DNA of 64,000 bases from Pempheris klunzingeri (lineage: Eukaryota; Chordata; Actinopteri; Acropomatiformes; Pempheridae): positions 872,083 to 936,082 of the forward strand of contig NC_092035.1 of the NCBI RefSeq assembly GCF_042242105.1. The letters run 5' to 3'. This document shows positions 36,950 to 48,988 of the stretch, one piece after another. A model generated the notes under the pieces. The model saw only the letters and a list, made by a program, of their open reading frames with translations. It was not told the DNA's origin and did no database searches. Every line of letters starts with the position of its first letter. Position 1 is the first letter of the stretch. A program made the position numbers and the translations under genes.

Positions 36950-37600
36950 GCTAGTCCTAGCTCCCGCCTCCAGCCTGGAAAGCGACTCTGATTGGTCGAA
37001 AGTCTGAGCAGGCGGCTGCTATTGGCTGCCTGGAGTGCCACTCACGTCACTGGTAGCTAGCCAGAGAAGCGGCGCGTCCTCTCCCTGAGGGGCTTTCAGT
37101 TGAAACGGCTTTAAAAAGCGAGCGCAGGAGACGTTAAGTTCCGGTAAACAAGGCGGAAAAAGTGGCGCAACTCACCCGCTAACGTGTTTTGGTGCCGTTC
37201 GCTGAGAAATCCGCCATAAACGGACGCAGCGCTAACTTTTACTAGTTGACCAGGAGACTTCGGCCCCACCTTAACTGTACCCGCCAAAGATCCTCGCTGC
37301 CCGGAAGAGGAGCCACTCTATAGCTGGAAAATGGCGACCAGCGGCTAGCATGCGGTGCTAGCATAGCCGTTACTATAGCGACGGGCCCGAATTAGAGCCA
37401 AAAATGACACTTAATGAAATACAATGCGGAGGAAAACTTCTAACATTGTGTTTGTTAGATTTACACTCACTTCAGATGCTGTTAAATGTAGTAAATTACT
37501 TTTTTGTCAGCACAGGAAACAGACACCGAGTGAGACGTCTTACCTTTCCTCTCCATCTCAGAACGAGGCTGATAACAGTAACCGGATGTGATGTCACGAA
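36950..37600 (-). promoter_or_regulatory. CpG-rich ral promoter and 5' UTR exon region
   Basis: The region is GC-rich with two CCAAT-type motifs (TGATTGG near 36989 and CTATTGGC near 37018). ATGGCGACC at about 37331 resembles YY1, and CCGGATGTGATGTCACG at about 37581 combines ETS-like and CRE-like motifs. Two donor-like sites on the minus strand could end a non-coding first exon: AGCGG/GTGAG at 37176 and GAAAG/GTAAGA at 37544. Either would splice to the acceptor at 36062. Which is used cannot be decided from sequence. Confidence 0.5.
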
Positions 37601-37604
37601 ATTC

Positions 37605-40020
37605 CTCAACCCTATTAATTAATTAATTTATTTATTTGCTATTTATTGGTCTAAAAATAGCACTGAATAAAAACAAAATCAACTAAAAATAGATAAAAAT
37701 AGTTTGAAAAAAGTTTGTGCTGTAGTGTGTTTTCTCTGTACACATACATGCAATTTGTGCAGAAAATAAATGAATAAACAGCTATAAATGTGTCTAAAAA
37801 GTCTAAATAAATGAAAAATATAATAATTTTATTGTGATATGAAACAGAAAAGTAGTAAAACCTCAATCTGGACTCAGCGACTGTTTTGCTTTTATGCTTC
37901 ATTGATTATTTATCAGTTTTGTTCACCTGCCACAGCTGAATTTGACCTTTGACCCCACATCAGGACAACAGCCATAAATAATCACCTGTTTATATGAAAC
38001 ACACAAAAGCCTTTCAGTCATTTCTACTCCTGGACTCTGACTTGTTGCTATGGACCAATCCTTTTCTTGCCAAAAAGAAGGTGAGAGGTGTGTGAAAGCC
38101 CTGCAAAAAGCTGGTAAGTGGACGTTGAGTCAAGATTACGCTGTGAAACGGAGCCGCAGCCACATTTCAGGAGGCTGATTTAATATTAAGGAGGCAAAAA
38201 TGAGACGTAAGCAAGGAAATGTGAAGTTGAAACACTTCTATGAACCAAAATTAATTTAAAGGTTTGCAAAAAAATGCTTTGCTGCTCTGAATTTAATATT
38301 TTTCCACGTCTTTGTGTCTCCTTTTGTAGTTTTTTACACATTTTAGGAGAAAAACAGTGAATATTTGCACACATTTGTGAACTGACTGCACACGAACACG
38401 TCACAGCAGTGAAGCAAGTCACATAAACTTAGAATAAACAATGAAATACTGTGAATTTGACAGGTTTTAAAGGTTGTAGAAGCTCATCTGCACACATGTA
38501 GTCCCAGTGTTTGGAACAAAGATGGCGCCGTTTCATTACTTTGCTCAGACGGAGAGCGAGAGGCGTAAAAACATCCACATTTAACCTCCACGAGCTTCAC
38601 TTTTAACGACCTCCATGTTGAGTCAAAACAGTTTTGTCTTTCAGAGTCATTTTGCACCTTAAACCCAAATTAACTCGGACATTTTGAGGATATTTTGGAA
38701 ACTTTAACAGCTCAGATTCTGCAGATTTGGACAAAATAATGTGTGTTGTGAATTCATGGCGTCAGAATAAGTTGAATAAAGAGGATTTTGATGATAATAA
38801 TTTAAAGAAAAGAGGGTCACATGAGGGGAGAAGCAGCCGACCTGCTTTTACACCTCATGTTGTTTTATGCTAATCAGCAGCTGGGAGGTCAGAGGTCACC
38901 TCGGCTGCTGCAGGGCGTCTCGTGTTGTGACGAGCTCATTTGGTTTGGAGCTTTTACTAACAAATGTCGTTGTCCGGACGTCCTGCCAGGGAGACGCCCT
39001 CATTAGGCCCAGAAAGCTTCAGGTTATTTGCATATTCGGACGTCTTTTGGGGGTTTATAAGACGCTAAAACGCCACTGTGATTGTAATTATATGTCAAAT
39101 CTGTCCACAAACTTTTGGCCACACAAGTGTCAGACTAAACTCGAGTGCAGCTGAACAAATTCACACATCATGTTTCCAAACAGAACAGGACAGGACTTCA
39201 CAGAACTCCCATTGGGAAATAACTGATTTTAAGGGCGCTACAAAAACACAGCAAAGTGCCTTAAAAAGTCCCTGCTGAGCTTCAAGAACACACAAAGTGA
39301 CACTTCAGTGCAGCTATGATAGATAAAAAAACACCCTCAAGTAGATTAGAAAGTCTTTTTTGTTCTATCTCTTCATGTACGGTGAATTACAAGTGAGCTT
39401 TTGGCATTGGTGTTTTTACAATGTGGTTTGGTTTGTACGTGTGATCAGTTCTGCTGCTTTGGTGATTAAAATCAATACCTGAGGTTGTGTTTTATGAAGG
39501 CCGATGTTATGAATGTCCTTTTTTCAGCTTTTAAATGTGCTCAGCGTGTGAAAAGACATTCGATCGGCCTCTAAAATGTGATATCTGACGTACGAATAAA
39601 CTGATAAAATATATCCAAAGTAGTAAAACTGATCCACTTTGACCAGACGGAAGCTTTAAAGAGCTTCAGTCTGTTTCTGCAGTGATATTCACTTCTGAAC
39701 ACTGTGTGTGATAAACACGACCTTATTGCAGTTCCCTCGTGATGTTTGTGTGCAGGACTTTAACATCCTTGTTTCTCTACTTGTTCAATCAAAGTGTTTC
39801 TTGTTGTCTCCTCGTCCTGAACAGTGAAAACACAAAGTATTAGAGCACAGAGCGACTGAAGGCACACAGAGCAGCAGCACAGTCGTGTTTCTACACACTC
39901 ACCTATAGGACAGTTCTCTGGGGGGGGGGACTCCACTTTTACTCCAACATGAATCCCTTCAGGAGTAATTCACTGATTTCTCCTCAGGGACCCCCCCCCC
40001 CCCCCTCATCCATCCCTCCT
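37605..40020. other. intergenic between ral and inhbb, no gene seen
   Basis: An AATT/ATTT low-complexity run at about 37612-37650 and AT-rich sequence to 37900 are followed by mostly single-copy-looking DNA. Frames are short and unconvincing. There are no foldback copies here, unlike the left flank. A GATGGCGCCG motif at 38521 resembles YY1. Long G and C homopolymers lie at 39921-39929 and 39990-40004. Confidence 0.5.
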
Positions 40021-40028
40021 CTCACTGG

Positions 40029-40070
40029 CCCCGCCCACCTGATTTTGACCCCCCCTTGTATATAAAAAAG
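40029..40070 (+). promoter_or_regulatory. inhbb core promoter candidate: GC box and TATA box
   Basis: CCCCGCCC (40029-40036) precedes TATATAAAAAA (40059-40069). This predicts a start of transcription about 25-30 nt downstream and a leader of roughly 700 nt before the ATG at 40799. The leader would contain a (CCT)n run (40150-40176) and upstream ATGs. Confidence 0.5.
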
Positions 40071-40109
40071 TTTTCAGTGTGAGGCGCCTCCCGAGTCTCA
40101 GACGCCAGA

Positions 40110-40259
40110 ATGGAAACGCTCCTCGGTGCGCTCACTGGCACACCTCCCTCTCCTCCTCCTCCTCCTCCTCCTCCTCTTCCTCTCCTCCTTCTTCCTCATT
40201 GCGCAGCGGCACTCCGGCAGCAGCAGCACACTGGGCAGGTCCACGCAGAGAGGAGGTGA
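40110..40259 (+). other. upstream open frame in the inhbb leader
   Basis: The first ATG after the TATA-type motif opens a frame of 49 codons that ends in TGA at 40257-40259. The product is Pro/Leu-rich because it crosses the CCT repeat, and it shows no conservation that I recognise. A donor-like GAGAGGAG/GTGAGG sits at its end, so a leader intron is also possible. Confidence 0.3.
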
Positions 40260-40798
40260 GGATGCTGATGGGGCTTTTCTGTGCCTGCGGAGCCACAAAC
40301 TGACGGACTGAAGGGGAAGATGTTGGTTTGGGTTCGGATTCATCGGCTCTCGGTTTGTGGAATATGTCACAGGGAGGCTTCCAGCTGGGTTGATGCTGAT
40401 TAATGACACCATGACACGTTTTCTCCTCCTCGTGCCGCTGACAGAGGTGATGCTGCGTGCGTGAAGCTGCTCCAAACTCAGACGCGCAGAGAGTCCCTGA
40501 CGAGCGGAGCGAAGAGGACTCTCCTTCTTCTTCCCGTCTCTGACAGGCAGGCTGCTCACAATGACCAAAGACATCCACATAACGATGTAATAAAAAGCTT
40601 TCCTGCACAAGCATCTGACAGTGAATGGAAATAAACTGCACCCACTGCCATCCAAGTGCGTCAGACCTGAGCGGAGAGCCGTTACGCATGGAGACAGCCC
40701 GGAACTGAGGGTGTTTTTGGCCTGTTTTTGTTCATTTTTATGATTTTAACTCTGAAGATAAGAGGGAGAAAGTTCTTCTACTCCTCCTCAAACAGAAA

Positions 40799-41820
40799 AT
40801 GAGTAGCTGTCTCTTCCGGCTTGCACTCTTCGTGGCTTGCGTCCTCTCCATCCGCTGCACCGCTGCGCCCGGGACCGAGGCGGAGGCGCACACGGCGTCC
40901 CGGGATACCTGCGCGTCCTGCGGCGGCGTGGCTCAGCCGGAGGACCCCGAGTCGGGCCGGCTGAACGTGGACTTCCTGGAGGCGGTGAAGAGGCACATCC
41001 TGAGCCGGCTGCAGATGCGGGAGAGGCCCAACATCACGCACCCGGTCTCCAAGGCGGCCATGGTGACGGCGCTGCGGAAGCTCCACGCCGGGAAGCTGCG
41101 GGAGGACGGCAGGGTGGAGATCCCCAACCTGGACGGACACCCGATGAGCAACGACGTGCTGGAGGAGAGCTCCGAGATCATCAGCTTTGCGGAGAAAGGT
41201 GCGGAGAAAGGTTTTCCTTTAAAGGGGGGTGACAAAAATCTGACGAGAATCTCAAACCAAACTTCATTGAAAATTTACTCAATTTAACAATTTTCTTAAA
41301 ACAAACTCAAAAGATCAACTTATTCCAACCAAATGAGAAACTAAGCTCTGATTTTCACTCTCATGATTTCATTTCTCCTAGTTTGGATGTTTGCAGATTT
41401 TTACTTGTGTTTGTACAAAACAAAAAGGGATTGAGGAGTTAGAGCCAGAGCATCCTGCAGGATCAGATTCAGGACACGAATCCTTGTGTTAACTAGTTTT
41501 TGATGAAGAGGAAGGAGGAGGCACATGAGATCATGAGGCAGGTGCTGCTGATGATAAAAAAAAATCACATTTTAAACTCAAAAAAAGAACAACATCCTGT
41601 GATTATCCACTCTGGGAGCGTGGCTGCAGTTTATCAGTGCTAAAAACGTCAATTTAACACAGGAGTCTGGTGTGAGGGGGGGTGTAAGAGGAGGTCTGAT
41701 GTGGCTTTATGACACCCAGCTGAGGGTTTAACACTTTGCTGCACTCATGAAACTCAATATGTGAGAAGATATTTGATGCTTGTAGCTGATGAATCAGGTG
41801 CTGCTCAGGGAGCATCAGCC

Positions 41821-41911
<91 letters not shown>

Positions 41912-42438
41912 TATATACTGACTGAATGAGAGACAATCCAGGGAACGTGCTGATGTTGAACAGATGTTGATGCTGAGGTCCAAAAACCCGCCAAAATAAA
42001 AGCAGCGGCAGTGCAAAGCTGTCCATTAAAATAACCCCAGTCTCTGTTTGACCCTGAACGTCTCCCCAGAGTCAATGCTGATTTAGTCTAATTTAAACTC
42101 TATTTGCTTTGTGCTCTGAAGCTGCCTGCTGGAGTGTTAGGACTGTTTTTCTCACACTTAGGAGACAATTCAAAGCTTGTTGCTGGTTTTGCAGGCAGCT
42201 TTACATTCATTATGTGTGCCACCAAACTTGGAAAGAGGATGTTATCATGTAGAAAGGCTGTTAAAAAAATTGGCAGAATTTTGAATGAAGTCTGGTGGAC
42301 GGAGAGCTGAGGCTCCTGTCGCTGAACTCTGGATTTCTAAGCATGGCTGCGTCGAAGTGCTCAAGAGAAAGTTGGACATCTGGGACTTCTGGCCTTGACC
42401 CCAGTGTTGTGTTCACTTTCCTAGAAAACCCCAGCACA

Positions 42439-42473
<35 letters not shown>

Positions 42474-42907
42474 GTTTGCTCCCCACTGACAGCCTGTTAG
42501 TCTCAGATGTTTCTCTCTGTGGCCGCTGTGTTGCAGACCTTCCACCTCGGCGCCGTCCGCCTGCCAGTTGGCTGCGCTGCCGGCACCGAGCGGCCGTCAG
42601 CGGGGACGTGGCACGGCGACAAGGCTCAGAGGAACAATGTACTCAGGGGGCTTTACTGAAAGGAGCCGACGCCACCTGCCTCGCCCACGTGCGTCCGTCC
42701 GCTCGGCGGCGCCCGGTGGAAACATCTGCTTTCCACATGGACACATGGCCGCTGCTCTCGTGCTCTCTGAGCCTCAGCATGTCCAGGGTCCGAGCCTCCG
42801 AGCCTCTGGGCCTCTGTCGTGTCTCTGTGCGTTACTGATGAGTTCTTTACGCTGTCTGGTTCTACGAGTGTCTGCGTTGGCGTGTACATGCATCTACATC
42901 CAGGATG

Positions 42908-42967
<60 letters not shown>

Positions 42968-43091
42968 CATGGCAGGCTAGTGTTGAATCAGTCCCCTCAG
43001 TATAAGGTCAGAGCTTTTGTGTCGGCCGTCGTGCAGCCTGAATGCAGATTGACGGGCTGAACCCTGCAGCCTGGCACCCCATTAGAATTCA

Positions 43092-43125
<34 letters not shown>

Positions 43126-46100
43126 TCTAACCACAGCCTCTATATGAAAAAAACATCAGTGTGACTCAAGTGCACGGCTGCTTTGTCCATTTAAAGCCTC
43201 GCTGAGGTTTTACTTCAGAGCAACATTTGGAAAAACCGATAAAAGTCCAGAATCGTCTCTTTGGTGACGAGAGTCCGGTTTGGTCTGATAGAAACCCTCC
43301 GATGGCTGCAGGTAGACAGAACGAGCTCACCTGGAGCTCAGCTGTGGGCCTTTCGCTCCCATCACATGGTCTTCATCAGCAGATTGTCGAAACGTCCCTG
43401 TCGAAAGCTTTGAACCCGATCAAAAGCTCCACAGCAGCCACTAAATGGACCTTTGTCCACTGCTGTCTGCACTAAAACATCAACTTTGCATCTGGATAGT
43501 AAAAATCTCACTTTTCTTTTGGGCTGAAATGTGTTTGGCAGCTTGAAATGAACACCAACATCTTATTTCTATCACCTGTCTGTCTTCACACGTGACTCTT
43601 TCACAGTTTCCAGATTTTACATGAAATTGTTCATGAAAAGTCGTTCGGTGCCAAAAGTTGAGCCGTGGAGCGTTTCGGCACATTTCACCGAACGTCTCTA
43701 ATTCCTCTATTTTATTTATTGAGCCGGCTGTTACAGGATGTTTAAATGAAGCAGCTCCTTTAAGGGAGTTCTTGGGAACCAGAGCAGAACCATTTTTACC
43801 AGATTTCAGGGCTCCTTCCAGGAAGGTTTTAGTTAAATTATTACGAAATGCCAGAGGAACTTCCTGCGCTTAACCACTTCAACACCGCAGACATCACACA
43901 TGGAACTTCCCCGTGCTGCTCGCTTGTGGCCTGAAAACCAGAGGACGGTCGGCATTCTTGCAGCCGCAGGTTTCCAGTGAAGACTGATGCAGCGTCGGCG
44001 GCTGAGAGCTCTGGGAGCTCTGGGAGCTCTGGGAGCGAGGCGGTCGTGTTGGCGAAGCTCGTTGAGTTTTGGTGGAAGGAACTTCATGTTGCACAAGGTT
44101 TATTTATCTGCCTGTTAGTCCTCACTAAACATTCGGCACCAGAATGAAATCAAGACCTAAATATTTGCCGGCGTAAAGTCGAGCCAGTCGGACCAGCTGC
44201 CGTCTCCCTCTCTGAAAGCACAATGACGACTTCATCAGAGAGACGGCGTGTTTTCACCGTTTCTGACCTCTTCCAGTCAGTTACTGGAGCCAGAAAGTGT
44301 CTCCTCCTCATGTGGAGTTTATCTTGTCCTGGAGTTCATGCGAGGAGTCCACCATCCCCTCATTACCATGTCAGACAAAGCAGCTGCTCGTCTGTGACAA
44401 ATTAATTCCCCTCTCAAACGTCAATTAACCATCGTCCTGGATGCCGCTGTGAGGCGGCCGCTCCCCGACACGTTCGGGGGGCTGAAGCATCTGTTTACAT
44501 CTACATTACATTAGGCTTTGATCCCTGCGGCCCCGAGGAGGCGAGGAGGCGAGGAGGCCTCGGCGGCTTGATGGAACATGTGTTGACAGACGAACATGCA
44601 CCACCTGTGAAAGCTGCACCTGCAGCCTCACTTCAGCCTGTTTCATTTTATCGCTCTTGATTTTTATCTCCGGCGACGGCGGCGCTCTGATCTGCGTGTG
44701 ATGTAACATCCAAGCCTCTGAGATTCCCCCGTCTCGTGATGGATGAGGTAACACGTGTGGAGGCTCGCTGCGATGGTCGCCAGCATGTTCTGCCCTGGTC
44801 CGCTCTGAGTTCCTGCCAACTCAGTTCAGGAGGTTCAGACCTGATGAACGGCTCTAATCTTCCTCCTGCTGCCAGTCAGCCGCTCCGTGTGTCCTCCTCG
44901 CTCACAGAAGCAGGAAGCGCCGTGAGACCTGTGGTTTTCAGAGTAAAACAGCTCCAGACGAAGCACCTGAGATGTAAAACACTGTGAGAGTAACGAGGCT
45001 GTCGCGTCTCATCCTGAGCGAGACACACCATCAGTTTCCCAAGAGGACTCTCAAGATATTTACATGCCTCCGCTCGAGATCAAAACTTTGTCCTTCCTTA
45101 ATGGAGCACTGGCCCGCAGAGAGGCACAACATCAACTGATAGAAACAGTCTTCTTCTCTAGTTCAGGCTGGTTGTGGGAAAGCTGCAGGGCAACAGGAGT
45201 GTCTGACTTCATCAGGAAGATGTGGAGTGAAGTCCAGGTTGGGGTTTGGATCCCTCAGCTCTTCCCAAACCTTTAAATCGTCCCACAAATGCTCCCTGTG
45301 TCATGTAAATGCTCTTTCCTGCGTCTTCATTCTTCCAGTTTGTTGCTGCATGTCGCTGCGACGCACTCTCCGGCCTCATTGTGAGGACAGTTAGGCTCCA
45401 TAAGATCTCATTTTCAGGCAGCATTCAACGCAAAGCCTTTGAACCTTTGTGTGCTGCTCTCTTAAGACCCCCCCCCGCACACACACACACCCTCCCAACA
45501 CTCATATTTGGGCCAAATCGGAGGCCAAGTGGCCCTGCGCCCACCGCCTTCCTGTCACAGTCCGGAGGATCTGTGCTGCCACCCTGAACTGAGGGGAGGC
45601 TGGGGGCCTGTTGTCTTACTTTAAGCCCCCCCAGCACCCCCCCAGCACAACACAACCACACGGCGCTCAATCCACTTTGCAGCCGTCTGGTCTTCAAAAT
45701 GTTCCACATGAGGATTTAAATGTCCCCAGTGGCATAAAGTCACCTGTTGGTTTGTGGACGCCATTTTGGCTTGATGCACGTCGCCATCTTGTTTTTTTGG
45801 ACCCAGAAGCGACACTCATTGCACGTAGACCACCTCTGATTGGTTAGATTTAGTCAGGACCCTCCTCTGATTGGTTATATTTAGACAGGAGCCTCCTCTG
45901 ATCGGTTATATTTAGACAGGACCCTCCTCTGATCGGTTATATTTAGTCAGGACCCTCCTCTGATCGGTTATATTTAGACAGGACCCTCCTCTGATTGGTT
46001 AGATTTAGACAGGACCCTCCTCTGATTGGTTATATTTAGACAGGACCCTCCTCTGATTGGTTATATTTAGTCAGGACCCTCCTCTGATTGGTTATATTTA

Positions 46101-47404
46101 GACAGGACCCTCCTCTGATTGGTTATATTTAGTCAGGACCCTCCTCTGATTGGTTATATTTAGTCAGGACCCTCCTCTGATTGGTTATATTTAGTCAGGA
46201 CCCTCCTCTGATTGGTTATATTTAGACAGGACCCTCCTCTGATTGGTTATATTTAGTCAGGACCCTCCTCTGATTGGTTATATTTAGACAGGACCCTCCT
46301 CTGATTGGTCAGGTTCAGTCAGGACCCTCCTCTGATTGGTCAGTGAGCAGGTAGCCCCGCCCTAAAGCCTCTAAATGGACCATAATTGACTAAATGAACT
46401 GAAGAAGACTGTAAACTAGAGACTGAGAGCAGAAACTCATCAGGAAAATGTTCACCGAGCTGATAAATCAGGAGAGAAGTCACCTCATTTCCTCATTGAC
46501 TTCAAGTCGCCCCCTGCTGTGACCAGTCTGTAGTTTTTGGTGGTTCAAAGAGGCCAGTTAGGAAATAAACGGTGTAGTTTCACAGATTTTGTGACTAATC
46601 AAACCCTCTGGTGTGTTTTTGTCCTCAGATGATCTGGTGACGTCCAAGTCCAGCCTGTTCTTCCAGATCTCCAGCGAGGGGAACCAGAACCTGCACGTGA
46701 CGCAGGCCACCCTCTGGCTCTACTTCAAGCTGCTGCCGTCCCCTCTGGAGGTGCGTCCGCGGCGGAAGGTGACGGTGAAGGTGTACTACCAGGAGCCCGG
46801 CCTGAGCAGCAAGTGGGACCTGGTGGAGAAGCGGGTGGAGCTGAAGCGCAGCGGCTGGCACACCTTCGCGCTGACCGACGCCGTGCGGTTGGTGTTCGAG
46901 AAGGGCGACCGCCGCCAGAATCTGGACGTGCGCTGCGAGGGCTGCGAGGCGGACGGCGTCGTGCCCGTCCTGCTCAACCGCAACGACGAGTCCCACCGGC
47001 CCTTCCTGGTGGTGCAGGCGCGGCAGGCGGACAACAAGCACCGCATCCGCAAGAGGGGGCTGGAGTGCGACGGCAGCAGCAGCCTGTGCTGCCGCCAGCA
47101 GTTCTACATAGACTTCCGGCTCATTGGCTGGAACGACTGGATCATCGCGCCGTCGGGCTACTTTGGGAACTACTGCGAGGGGAACTGTCCGGCCTACATG
47201 GCGGGCGTCCCCGGCTCGGCCTCGTCCTTCCACACGGCGGTGGTGAACCAGTACCGAATGCGTGGGATGAGCCCGGGCTCCATGAACTCCTGCTGCATTC
47301 CCACCAAGCTCAGCACCATGTCCATGCTCTACTTCGACGACGAGTACAACATCGTCAAGCGGGACGTTCCCAACATGATCGTGGAGGAGTGCGGCTGCGC
47401 CTGA
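40799..47404 (+). CDS. inhbb: inhibin beta-B / activin B subunit precursor (complete, 2 coding exons)
   Basis: Exon 1 is 40799-41198 and exon 2 is 46629-47404 (400+776 = 1176 nt, 391 residues). The junction is AAAG/GT to CAG/AT, phase 1, giving FAEKDDL. The N-terminus ([20 protein letters not shown]) is a signal peptide likely cut near residue 22. The prodomain contains [18 protein letters not shown] and [15 protein letters not shown]. The furin site RIRKR (272-276) releases a 115-residue mature chain starting GLECDG. That chain has nine cysteines and ends EECGCA, typical of the TGF-beta cystine knot. [19 protein letters not shown] and the mature length fit beta-B rather than beta-A. Dimers form activin B or, with the alpha subunit, inhibin B, which control FSH release and gonadal and embryonic patterning (family knowledge). 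A second in-frame donor lies 12 nt downstream. Confidence 0.96.
41189..41212 (+). promoter_or_regulatory. tandem 5' splice sites from a 12-bp duplication at the end of inhbb exon 1
   Basis: GCGGAGAAAGGT occurs twice back to back. Each copy contains AAAG/GT, so donors fall after 41198 and after 41210 in the same phase. Using the second would add four residues (GAEK). The first donor (GTGCGG) fits the consensus better than the second (GTTTTC), so it is probably the main one. Confidence 0.6.
41824..41910. repeat. (GT)n microsatellite
   Basis: About 87 bp of uninterrupted GT in the inhbb intron. Confidence 0.95.
42910..42966. repeat. (GT)n microsatellite
   Basis: About 57 bp of uninterrupted GT in the inhbb intron. 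A shorter GT tract follows at 43094-43124. Confidence 0.95.
45830..46345. repeat. 31-bp minisatellite in the inhbb intron, 17 copies
   Basis: The unit reads CCTCCTCTGATTGGTTATAT plus TTAGNCAGGAC and recurs at exact 31-bp steps from about 45832 to 46331. Most copies carry GATTGGT, the inverted CCAAT box bound by NF-Y in many promoters. Copies 3 to 5 have GATCGGT instead. The array ends about 290 bp before exon 2. Confidence 0.95.
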
Positions 47405-48940
47405 GCGTCTCTATTTAAGGTGGAACTGAAGAACTTAACTGTAAACAGATTCACAATATTACAACAACAAAAAAATGAATATAGAAACAGAATATTTATG
47501 GACGACGGAGAAAACATGCGCACACACAACCTCATCCACACATATCTACACACCCTCATGTATGCCTGCACAGAAACTTGTATATATATTTATGTTTGTT
47601 GATATACTTCCTTATATTCTCTGGTGGAGGAAGCGGTTCAGTCTCCTTCAAAAGGGACGTGAAGAGTTCTCTTCCAAATCTCTAAATATCCACTTTGGAC
47701 AGCAACCGATCTCCAAAGTGCTCTAAGGCAGCAAGAGTCTGGTTGGCTGAGATTTAACCGAGGCTCCACTCGTCTAGAAGTGGGCGTCTCGTTTTGGAAT
47801 TAAACTCTTCATGTTTTAGAGCGTAAAACCAAGCGTGAACGTGGAAACAACCGGAGGGAGGTGCAGGTTCAGCCACGCCTCGTTAAAGAGCGGTGCGCTC
47901 ATGCACCGTCAGACTTCACCAACGTACAGCACTTCTGGGACGGGAGTCACGTTCGCTCCAGCTCCACGGTGAAACCGGCTTCAGGCAGATGGACACAAGA
48001 TTTGGACGCATTCCAGGAATGAACGTTAACAGAAACTCATCACCTGTAAAGGCCTCTCAGAGACACCTCACCTGTTTGGAGGTGCTGCTTCTGGCCTCCT
48101 CCCGTCAGAGAGGGGGGGAGGAATTCACGCTTTGACAAACACTTCCCTCAAATTCTGAATCTGTTTCTCAAATTACAAACTCTTCTTTAGGATATTTGCA
48201 ACCCCAGAATGACTCGATTCTTCCCCCTGAAGATGAATTCTTCAAGCTCACAATGACCCACTCAGATTTTACCCGTTCTGGTTGAGCTCTTGGCCCGTGA
48301 GACACAAACATACTTCAGATTTCTGCTGTTAAACACAACACTGAAAGATTTAGTATTTGAGGGAACCGTCTGCCAGTTTGACTTCCACAATCAGTCAGCA
48401 GCACAGACCAAGTCTGTCCAATCAGGGAAAAAGGGAATAACGAACAGCGAGCTGCTCGTTTCTGCAAATCCAACCCCCACAGGGTGGCGCAGGGCTTTGA
48501 ATCACCCTGAAGGGGTTCGTTTTGTAATAATGAGCCGCTCGCTCGACGTTATCCTGCTTTTTACGCAGCTTCCTGCTTCAGAAATCAATAATTTGACATG
48601 AAATACTCATTTATAAAAGATTATACTGATTTAAGAATAGCAGCAAGACAGAAATAACACTGAGAACCAATCAGAAGGGAGGATCCAGCCATGTCTTTGT
48701 GAGCTGCTGCAGAGGTCTTGGACAAATCTCTTTCTAGACGGTGAAACGAGCGTCAGTTCCACGTTTGTCTGCGAGCATTCGGACAACCGGCGAAACCTTC
48801 CCCCAGCTCCTCGAACCATAGAGTAACAACACATCTCTCGTTTCTGTCGGCGAAAGTGAGACGCCGCCGCGTCGCTTCACTTCCCGACGCACTCTTTGAT
48901 AGCACTTGCAGATTGAAATGCCTTTAATGAGCCCTAGGTG

Positions 48941-48942
<2 letters not shown>

Positions 48943-48987
<45 letters not shown>
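48943..48987. repeat. (CA)n microsatellite
   Basis: About 45 bp of uninterrupted CA in the probable inhbb 3' UTR. Confidence 0.95.

Positions 48988-48988
<1 letters not shown>

Larger units (their letters stand above)
41213..45825 (+). other. inhbb intron, no other gene seen
   Basis: This stretch is non-coding with CA/GT microsatellites at 41824-41910, 42433-42454, 42910-42966 and 43094-43124. A thrice-repeated GGGAGCTCT unit lies near 44016-44037. GC-rich patches at 42540-42800 and 43980-45000 carry only short frames without recognisable similarity. Foldback copies are absent. Confidence 0.6.

Noticed and set aside
40098..40689. Two 185-codon minus-strand frames over the inhbb leader
   Set aside because: They depend on the CCT/GGA repeat (poly-Arg or poly-Glu runs) and show no domain.
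46625..47233. 202-codon frame antisense to inhbb exon 2
   Set aside because: Shadow of the GC-rich coding exon on the other strand. It has no recognisable similarity.
46813..47418. 201-codon plus-strand frame overlapping inhbb exon 2
   Set aside because: Out-of-frame shadow, rich in Gly/Arg/Leu. The conserved TGF-beta frame is the other one.
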